Source of the DNA: Paramuribaculum sp.
Lineage (GTDB): Bacteria > Bacteroidota > Bacteroidia > Bacteroidales > Muribaculaceae
Reading direction: 5' to 3'
NCBI GenBank assembly: GCA_029062075.1
Contig: JAIDQW010000178.1
Span: 1-5,006, forward strand
DNA length: 5,006 nt
Shown here piece after piece: positions 1-5,006 of this stretch. The translations under genes were made by a program, and so were the position numbers. How positions within the stretch are numbered: position 1 is the stretch's first letter; each line of letters opens with the position of its first letter. The notes under the pieces are model-generated. The model made no database searches, was not told the origin of the DNA, and saw nothing but the letters and a program-made list of their open reading frames with translations.

Positions 1-489
1 ATGGATAAAAACATAAAAAAGTTTATGGCTGAGGAGTTTAAATCCAAAGCTAGAATTCTTGACTCCAAATTGGTTGAGGTGACTGCCCCAGATGGAGAGA
101 AGTTCCAAATAATCAGTGCAATTGGGAAATACCTTGATGAAAAATATCGCAATTACGAGCTACAACTCATCGAATGGATTTTTGACAAATCATTCGAAGC
201 AGATAAAGAAAATATGGTTAATTCTATTTGGAAAGAGTCCAAACTTAATGGAGTCTCTTTCCTTGGAATTAGTTCGGGAGATAGACAATTTGAAAGAACA
301 CGAATTGGTAGTCGAATTCGACAGCTTAGAGATGAGAGGGGTTTAGAAGCCAGAGACTTGGCCAAATTAGCGGGAATTGATGCGGCTAATCTAAGCAGGA
401 TTGAAAATGGGAAATATTCAGTTGGCTTAGATATTCTCTCCAAAGTGGCTGCTGCTTTGGGTAAAAAAATAGATTTTGTTGATCTCTAA
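1..489 (+). CDS. XRE-family helix-turn-helix protein
   Basis: This encodes a 162-residue soluble protein, probably a DNA-binding transcriptional regulator. The C-terminal part (about residues 102-158) is a Cro/C1-type helix-turn-helix. It opens with IGSRIRQLRDERGLEARDLA, continues with the turn and recognition helix around DAANLSRIENGK (127-138), and ends in the usual LSKVAAALGKKI helix. Residues 1-95 form a charged N-terminal region I do not recognise. In most small XRE regulators the helix-turn-helix is N-terminal, so its C-terminal position here suggests that the first part is a sensing, oligomerisation or partner-binding domain. The window begins exactly at the ATG, so the upstream region and promoter cannot be seen; a second ATG at codon 9 is possible. 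The gene ends 10 bases before the HNH gene in the same direction, so the two are probably co-transcribed and this protein may autoregulate the pair. The helix-turn-helix call is secure; the partner role is inference. Confidence 0.9.
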   Translation: MDKNIKKFMAEEFKSKARILDSKLVEVTAPDGEKFQIISAIGKYLDEKYRNYELQLIEWIFDKSFEADKENMVNSIWKESKLNGVSFLGISSGDRQFERTRIGSRIRQLRDERGLEARDLAKLAGIDAANLSRIENGKYSVGLDILSKVAAALGKKIDFVDL

Positions 490-499
490 TTGTATTAGT

Positions 500-1558
500 A
501 TGTCTAATAAGGAATTCGAAAAAAATCAGTCTGAGAAATTGCTTGATGCTTTTTGTGAGCAAAAGGAATGTGAGTATAAAGATGAGTACTATTCAGTAAG
601 AGACAATGGAGCTGTTTATCGTCATACTCCTTCTTCAAGTCTTAAGTCGAGACCTTTGGATAATTTCTGGACTTTCGGAAAGAAGAATGTAAAGACAGGC
701 TATATGACTATTGGTAGTCATCGTGTTCACTTAATTGTTGCTACTGCTTTTCATGGTTCTAACGACACTACTAAATTAATAGTTGATCATATTGATACTA
801 ATCGTTGTAATAACAGACCTGATAATTTGAGATGGGTCACTCGTTTGGAGAATGCATTAAATAATCCTGTAACAAGAAAACGAATTGAATTTCTGTGTGG
901 AGGAGATATAAACCGGTTCTTGGAGAATCCAGCCTGTCTTAGAGATCTGGCAGGTACAAATCAAGATGTAATGTGGATGAGAACTGTGTCGGCTGAGGAG
1001 GCTAAGAATGCATATGAAAGAGTTATGAGATGGTCGAAGAAACCAAGTAATCATACTTCAGGAACGAAAGTTGAAGAATGGTTATTTTCTTCTCTCCCAA
1101 AAGTATTTGAATCTGATGCTACATTAAAAGAAAGTATCCAAATAACTCAGTCTGCAATAATTCCACAAGAATCTATTTATTATGATTCCACAACCCCAAA
1201 TGTAAAGCAGAAGTTTTGGATAACTCCAACTGAATTCCCTTTATGTCCGGAAATTAAGGAAGAACAAAGTCTTGAGGCTTATATGTCTAAGCTTGAAGAT
1301 GGAAAAATTGTAACAAAGAATATATATTCAGATCATCGAATAGATGAATTTCAGATTTATAAAGATAAGCTTTTCATTAGAACTCATACTGAAAGTGATT
1401 CCATTAAACCATATTCTCTAATAACCGTGTTTATGGAAAATGGTTCCTTTATTCATGAAGGTACAACATTCTTTACAGAGGATGGTGCTGTTAAAGCCTT
1501 TACATTAGCGATAGGAAGAGAATGGACAGGCGGAGACGTTTTTGATGATTATTGTTAA
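500..1558 (+). CDS. HNH endonuclease-domain protein with unassigned C-terminal region
   Basis: This encodes a 352-residue protein that probably cuts or nicks DNA. Residues 28-73 look like the NUMOD4-type segment often found before HNH domains (YYSVRDNGAVYR, then a KTGYMTIG strand). Residues 74-121 form an HNH_3-type beta-beta-alpha-metal motif: HRVHLIVATAFHG, then VDHIDTNRCNNRPDNLRW and RLENALNN. His97 and Asp99 of DHID, Asn104/Asn105 and Asn109 are the expected catalytic and metal-site residues, all present. Residues 130-352 match nothing I can name. They include a Trp/Pro-rich block (FWITPTEFPLCP, 239-250) and an acidic C-terminus. ATG at 500 is chosen as start; an in-frame TTG at 476 would overlap the upstream gene but adds only eight residues. 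It lies 10 bases after the XRE gene. Base composition is clearly AT-rich compared with the efflux genes, which suggests transfer. Similar HNH proteins occur as homing enzymes, phage proteins and defence effectors; the sequence does not decide between these. Confidence 0.88.
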   Translation: MSNKEFEKNQSEKLLDAFCEQKECEYKDEYYSVRDNGAVYRHTPSSSLKSRPLDNFWTFGKKNVKTGYMTIGSHRVHLIVATAFHGSNDTTKLIVDHIDTNRCNNRPDNLRWVTRLENALNNPVTRKRIEFLCGGDINRFLENPACLRDLAGTNQDVMWMRTVSAEEAKNAYERVMRWSKKPSNHTSGTKVEEWLFSSLPKVFESDATLKESIQITQSAIIPQESIYYDSTTPNVKQKFWITPTEFPLCPEIKEEQSLEAYMSKLEDGKIVTKNIYSDHRIDEFQIYKDKLFIRTHTESDSIKPYSLITVFMENGSFIHEGTTFFTEDGAVKAFTLAIGREWTGGDVFDDYC

Positions 1559-1623
1559 TATTATAACCTCATAATGCTTCCACGGGAAACCATTGCTTAC
1601 GATGTGTGCTTTGCCTATTCAGT

Positions 1624-1956
1624 TCAGGGAATTTCAGTGATTTTGTCGCCACGGTAAAAATTACCGCGGTGACAAAGTATGGCGAAGTGATTTGTCAGGC
1701 GGAACAGACGGATTAAATTATTATATAACTCGGAGAGCATTTGCTTCAGGCGTATTGCCGGACGGGGCATGGGCTCTGCAACAGTCAGTGCCACAAGCTC
1801 TTTCTCGCAGGCAATGTCATTGATGAGACGGACAACTTCCTTAAGTTTCAAGCTGCCTTCGGGTCCGTCGGCAACCGCAGCAAGAATATCGGAAGGTTCC
1901 ACCTCATCCATTTCAAAATGAATCATTACTTTCGATTCATCATTTTGCTTAGATAC
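1624..1956 (-). pseudogene. Arginase/ureohydrolase-family C-terminal remnant
   Basis: On the minus strand this open frame reads like the last third of an arginase/agmatinase-family protein. Counting from the ATG at 1926, residues 2-11 (IHFEMDEVEP) sit where the family has its metal-binding S-F-D-x-D-x-x-D-P segment. Residues 24-39 (GSLKLKEVVRLINDIA) match the following helix. Residues 45-64 (VALTVAEPMPRPAIRLKQML) match the strand carrying the conserved Glu before the terminal helix. Full-length members have about 270-320 residues; here the N-terminal two thirds, including the GGDHS and DAHxD metal motifs, is missing. The frame is open in-frame back to 1956, where a stop precedes it. The first metal-ligand Asp position is Glu5 and the DP position is EP, so the site is altered too. 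The tail after residue 68 (YNNLIRL onward) is not like the family and may be read-through into non-native sequence. An unrelated small expressed protein is possible. The family call is from memory of motifs, not a search. Confidence 0.6.
1641..1677. repeat. Strong inverted repeat (17-position stem, 3-base loop)
   Basis: The arms 1641-1657 and 1661-1677 are complementary around an AAA loop at 1658-1660. The core CGGTAA/TTACCG and the outer TTTGTC/GACAAA are perfect; there is one A-C mismatch (1651/1667), one internal G-T wobble (1648/1670) and a terminal T-G wobble. There is no U-run on either side, so it is not a classical intrinsic terminator. It sits inside the 3' tail of the minus-strand arginase-like frame. 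It could be a decayed element end, a protein-binding site or an RNA hairpin. Confidence 0.7.
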
Positions 1957-2253
1957 TCAACCAACGGACTTCTATCTGTTGCCTTTCTGAAATGCATAAA
2001 CACTCATAGGATAGAACTCCTCTATACCCCGATATAGTGCTCCGATGCTGAGAAGACTACATAATCAAACTCAGTATCACTACTATACAGGAAACCGGCA
2101 TACACTCAGGAACGGAAATCGGGATTGGATTGATTTTATTATATATAGTGGGATTGTCAAAAACAAATTGTTGTAATCAAATGTTAATAATTAGAAAGAG
2201 TGAAATCTAATTTTACCTATCCATCTCATCACGTAAATAAAATATTAATTCTT
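1957..2253. other. Gene-poor stretch: decayed minus-strand frames and efflux leader
   Basis: No intact gene is visible. From about 1926 to 2105 the minus strand contains three overlapping short open stretches in different frames. They read like protein but are broken by stops: 2105-2022 (contains FDYVVFSASEHY), 2064-1972 (contains EEFYPMSVYAFQKGNR) and 2003-1926 (contains RSPLVEYLSK). The order and direction fit an upstream continuation of the arginase-like remnant damaged by frameshifts, but similarity there is weak. From about 2120 to 2253 the DNA is AT-rich and non-coding; it must hold the promoter and leader of the efflux operon unless transcription enters from further upstream. I found no good match to the Bacteroidota -33 TTTG / -7 TAnnTTTG promoter at proper spacing. 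Confidence 0.5.
2162..2172. promoter_or_regulatory. Short dyad in efflux leader, possible operator
   Basis: AACAA-A-TTGTT is a perfect 5+5 dyad around a central A, 82 bases before the adaptor start and in the only AT-rich non-coding stretch ahead of the operon. A dyad of this size can occur by chance in AT-rich DNA, and no regulator gene lies next to it. It is listed as a weak candidate only. Confidence 0.15.
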
Positions 2254-3318
2254 ATGACACGTTTCAACAATTCATCATGCATCGCCATGTCAGGAGTCTT
2301 GGGCCTGACTATGCTGTTAACCGGATGCAGTAACAAAGATAAACCTACGGCACAAGGTCCGATAAGAGTAAATGTCGAAGTAGTTGGTAATACAGCCATA
2401 GGCACATCCGGTCAGGAATTTTCAGGTACGGTAGAAGCGGCAGATGCTTCCACTGTAAGTTTTTCCGTTCCTGGAACCATAAGCAAAATTTATGTTGAGG
2501 AAGGCCAGAAAGTATCAAAAGGTCAGAAGCTCGCACAGATAAAAAGCGAGAGTCTCATCAATTCTCGCAATATCGCCCGGGCAGAACTCGACGAGGCACG
2601 CGATGCATATCAGCGCCTTAAAAAACTTCATGATGCCAACGCTCTACCCGACATCAAATGGGTTGAGATACAATCGAAACTAAAACAGGCTGAAAATGCT
2701 GCCGCTCTCGCTGACCGGGCTGTTGGCGATGCATCTATTTACTCTCCATTGAACGGCTATGTAGCTCAAAAATTTGCCAATGAAGGACAGACGGTTGTAC
2801 CTGCCGAGCCGATTCTAAAAGTTGTCAACCTTAACAAACTCCAAGTTGAAATCTCTGTTCCGGAAAACGAGATTTCCCTCTTTGGCCCTGAAATTACAGC
2901 CAGAGTGACTTTTGATGTAGAAGACAAAATGACTGTTACCGGTAAAATCAGCCGGAAAGGTGTCGAGGCCGATCCCCTGACCCGTTCCTATGCTGTCAAA
3001 TTCGACATAGAGAATCCCGGTGATAAGATTATGCCCGGAATGATTGGCTCCGTTTCAGTTGAAGGGCTCGGCAGCGAAGAGTCTGCATCCGCACACATTG
3101 AAATCACACTACCGAGCCAGGCAGTGCTTCTTTCCTCTGACAACAGTCAGTTCGTATGGATTGTAAAAGATGGCAAGGCACAGCGCAAAACCGTTGTCGC
3201 AGATGAACTATCGGCGTCAGGAGTCATAGTGAAGAGCGGACTCGTTCAAGGCGACAGCGTAATTGTAGCGGGAATGCATAAGGTAGGTTCCGGAACTCCA
3301 GTAACTGTTATCCAATAA
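2254..3318 (+). CDS. RND efflux periplasmic adaptor lipoprotein (MFP)
   Basis: This encodes a 354-residue membrane fusion protein (HlyD/AcrA type) that links an inner-membrane RND pump to an outer-membrane channel. The N-terminus has a hydrophobic signal ending in the lipobox LTGC, so mature Cys25 would be lipidated. The two halves of the biotinyl-lipoyl domain lie at about 57-97 (SFSVPGTISKIYVEEGQKVS) and 161-192 (IYSPLNGYVAQKFANEGQTV). Between them is the alpha-helical hairpin (about 100-158), rich in Ala, Glu, Lys and Leu, which contacts the outer-membrane channel. A beta-barrel (about 195-270) and the membrane-proximal domain (about 285-354) follow. The length is normal for the family. 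ATG at 2254 is preferred over the in-frame GTG at 2200, because the GTG would put 18 extra residues in front of a standard lipoprotein signal. The pump gene follows after 26 bases, so the two form an operon. The substrate cannot be told from sequence. Confidence 0.95.
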   Translation: MTRFNNSSCIAMSGVLGLTMLLTGCSNKDKPTAQGPIRVNVEVVGNTAIGTSGQEFSGTVEAADASTVSFSVPGTISKIYVEEGQKVSKGQKLAQIKSESLINSRNIARAELDEARDAYQRLKKLHDANALPDIKWVEIQSKLKQAENAAALADRAVGDASIYSPLNGYVAQKFANEGQTVVPAEPILKVVNLNKLQVEISVPENEISLFGPEITARVTFDVEDKMTVTGKISRKGVEADPLTRSYAVKFDIENPGDKIMPGMIGSVSVEGLGSEESASAHIEITLPSQAVLLSSDNSQFVWIVKDGKAQRKTVVADELSASGVIVKSGLVQGDSVIVAGMHKVGSGTPVTVIQ

Positions 3319-3344
3319 ATCACTTATTCGAAAAACATAGCGAT

Positions 3345-5006
3345 ATGGCAACAAATGCAACTCCGCAGCCGACTAATCCTATCGTGGCTGCGGGAATGAA
3401 ATACCGCAAAGAGGTGATTCTGCTCGTGTGTGTGCTTATTGCCTTCGGCATCTACGCACTCAAGGTGATGGACAAGAATGAATTTCCGTCCTTCACGATA
3501 CGCGAGGGTGTCGTGGCTGCCGTCTATCCCGGTGCGACAGTCGAGCAGATTGAACAGGAAGTGCTCAAGCCTCTTGAAGACTACATTTTCTCTTACAAGG
3601 AGGTTAACAAAAAGACCACCCACTCTCAGATCACTTCGGGAATGTTGATAATTTTCGTTGAACTTGACAACGATATCGAGAACACCAATGAATTCTGGAA
3701 CAAATTCAAAATCGGAATGGATCAGGAGAAACTGAAACTTCCGGCAGGAGTAATCGGTGTCGAGACCCTCAGTAACTTCGGTGACACATCGGCGCTTCTG
3801 ATAACCATGCAGAGCGACGACAAAACATATCGGGAACTCGGTGACTACATGGATCGGCTCAAAGACCGTCTGCGCACTGTCGAGAGCGTGGGGACGATGA
3901 GCGTTACAGGTAAACAAAATGAAGAGATAGCCATTTATCTCAATCCGGAAAAACTTAAACACTATGCACTTTCCGAAACGACAGTAGGCGCAACCTTGCT
4001 CGCCCAGGGATTTCAGACCACCGGCGGTTCACTACGCAACGGAAACTACACACAACCTATCATTGTCAAGAGAACAATGGGATCTATAGCCGATGTCGCC
4101 GACATGATAATTCTCTCTACTCCCGACGGAAGTGTTGTCAGACTCGGAGACGTGGCAGACATTCGCCGTGAATATCCTGAGCCCGACAGTTATATTACCA
4201 ATAATTTCCAGAAATGCATACTCCTGAGTGTTCAGATGAAAGAGGGATATAATATTGTCGAGATGGGCACACAGGTGGATAAACAGATCGAAGCCTTCAA
4301 GGAAGAGTTACCTGAAAGCGTAACTCTATTCAAGATTACCGACCAACCTGTGGTGGTGAACAGTTCGGTCAACTATTTCCTTGTAGAGCTCCTTGTAGCT
4401 ATTATCGCAGTGGTCATTGTCATCATGATATTATTGCCTCTGAGAGTAGCACTGATAGCAGCATCTACCATACCCATCGCCATCTTTATCTCTCTGGGAC
4501 TCTTCTATGCTTTCGGTATAGAACTCAACACTGTCACGCTCGCATGTCTGATAGTATCGCTGGGAATGATTGTGGATAACTCGGTTGTGATTATCGACGA
4601 TTATGTGGAACTCATTTCCGAAGGAATGGACCACTATTCGGCTACACTCAGATCGGGTACGGAATTCTTTAAAGCTATTTTCTCCGCGACACTTGCCATC
4701 TCGGTGACATTCTTCCCGTTCCTCATCACTGTCAAGGGAATGTTCCGAGACTTCCTGACTGATTTTCCCTGGGGTATGACGATTATCCTTTTCGTCTCCC
4801 TTATTCTGGCAGAGCTTCTCGTACCTTTCCTCCAATATCTGCTTATCAAGAAACCTATTTATAAGTTGCAGCAGGAAGCTATTGCCTCGGGCAAGAAGAA
4901 ATTCAGTTTCTTTGTGTCGATGCAGAACGGCTACAATAAAGTGATAGATCTATGCTTCGCCTGGCCTAAAACCACAATCGCATTCGGAGTGGTATGTATA
5001 GTTGTG
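3345..5006 (+). CDS. RND-family efflux pump, inner-membrane transporter (3' end cut by window)
   Basis: The first 554 codons of an RND transporter (usual length about 1000-1050) stay open to the last base of the window. The family pattern is clear: TM1 at about 22-40 (EVILLVCVLIAFGIYALKVM), then the periplasmic porter region beginning with YPGATVEQIEQEVLKPLED (61-79). TM2 to TM6 follow at about 345-365, 368-390, 396-418, 446-462 and 474-500, and a further hydrophobic stretch begins near 541. TM4 reads LGMIVDNSVVIIDDY, with the proton-relay Asp at residue 411. The neighbouring position is Asn412 where AcrB-type pumps have a second Asp; Asp-Asn is found in many RND pumps and does not imply inactivity. 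The protein would use the proton gradient to export substrates through the adaptor and a TolC-like channel. The start ATG is 26 bases after the adaptor stop. The family is certain; the HAE1-like drug/lipophile class is likely but the substrate is unknown. Confidence 0.96.
   Translation, partial: MATNATPQPTNPIVAAGMKYRKEVILLVCVLIAFGIYALKVMDKNEFPSFTIREGVVAAVYPGATVEQIEQEVLKPLEDYIFSYKEVNKKTTHSQITSGMLIIFVELDNDIENTNEFWNKFKIGMDQEKLKLPAGVIGVETLSNFGDTSALLITMQSDDKTYRELGDYMDRLKDRLRTVESVGTMSVTGKQNEEIAIYLNPEKLKHYALSETTVGATLLAQGFQTTGGSLRNGNYTQPIIVKRTMGSIADVADMIILSTPDGSVVRLGDVADIRREYPEPDSYITNNFQKCILLSVQMKEGYNIVEMGTQVDKQIEAFKEELPESVTLFKITDQPVVVNSSVNYFLVELLVAIIAVVIVIMILLPLRVALIAASTIPIAIFISLGLFYAFGIELNTVTLACLIVSLGMIVDNSVVIIDDYVELISEGMDHYSATLRSGTEFFKAIFSATLAISVTFFPFLITVKGMFRDFLTDFPWGMTIILFVSLILAELLVPFLQYLLIKKPIYKLQQEAIASGKKKFSFFVSMQNGYNKVIDLCFAWPKTTIAFGVVCIVV

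Noticed and set aside
476..499. TTG start for the HNH gene at 476
   Set aside because: It would overlap the XRE gene by 14 bases and add eight residues with no domain content; ATG at 500 is the simpler start.
1560..1575. ATTAT / ATAAT inverted repeat after the HNH gene as a terminator
   Set aside because: The stem is only five A-T pairs and is not followed by a U-run, so it is too weak to call.
1741..2037. 98-codon open frame on the plus strand
   Set aside because: It is opposite the arginase-like frame, and its Cys/His/Phe-rich translation resembles no family. The minus-strand reading has recognisable motifs.
2138..2160. Minus-strand TTGACA and TATAAT as a sigma70-type promoter
   Set aside because: The hexamers are perfect but only 11 bases apart instead of about 17, and Bacteroidota use a different promoter consensus.
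2208..2215. TAATTTTA as a Bacteroidota -7 element before the adaptor gene
   Set aside because: It lacks the final G of TAnnTTTG, and no TTTG lies 19-21 bases upstream.
2200..2253. GTG start for the adaptor gene at 2200
   Set aside because: It would place 18 polar residues ahead of the lipoprotein signal peptide; ATG at 2254 gives a normal signal with Cys at residue 25.
3324..3962. 212-codon open frame on the minus strand
   Set aside because: It lies antisense to the RND pump gene, whose plus-strand translation matches the family throughout. Its own translation has no recognisable domain.
4431..4849. Two overlapping minus-strand open frames (134 and 71 codons)
   Set aside because: They are antisense to the TM2-TM6 part of the pump; the highly charged, low-complexity translation is what the complement of membrane-helix codons gives.

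Overview
The window looks like a piece of a Bacteroidota chromosome, most likely order Bacteroidales. Three observations support this. None of the clear starts (500, 2254, 3345) has a purine-rich ribosome-binding site, and the leaders are A/T-rich, as is usual in that phylum. The efflux adaptor is a lipoprotein with a lipobox. The protein sequences also have the general character of gut Bacteroidales. The assignment is inferred from these features and was not tested by a database search.

Left part (1-1558): two short genes in the same direction, 10 bases apart. The first encodes a 162-residue protein with a C-terminal XRE/Cro-type helix-turn-helix. The second encodes a 352-residue protein with an HNH nuclease domain and a long C-terminal region I do not recognise. 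The pair is AT-rich: bases 781-840 hold 20 G+C of 60, while bases 3481-3540 in the efflux operon hold 36 of 60. This suggests an acquired cassette of regulator plus HNH protein. A role in defence, toxin-antitoxin or mobile-element biology is only a possibility.

Middle part (1559-2253): no intact gene. The minus strand carries what reads as the C-terminal end of an arginase/agmatinase-family (ureohydrolase) gene, at 1624-1956. It has lost its N-terminal two thirds. Upstream of it, to about 2105, are short open stretches in changing frames, consistent with decay. A strong near-perfect inverted repeat lies at 1641-1677. The last 100-150 bases before 2254 are AT-rich and presumably carry the efflux promoter, although I could not find a convincing Bacteroidota promoter.

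Right part (2254-5006): the first two genes of a tripartite RND efflux operon. They encode a periplasmic adaptor lipoprotein (354 aa, complete) and, 26 bases downstream, the inner-membrane RND pump (554 residues visible, cut by the window end). Together with an outer-membrane TolC-like channel, not seen here and probably further downstream, they would export small molecules using the proton gradient. No dedicated regulator gene for the pump lies in the window. The XRE protein at the left is separated from the pump by the decayed region and is more likely the partner of the HNH gene.
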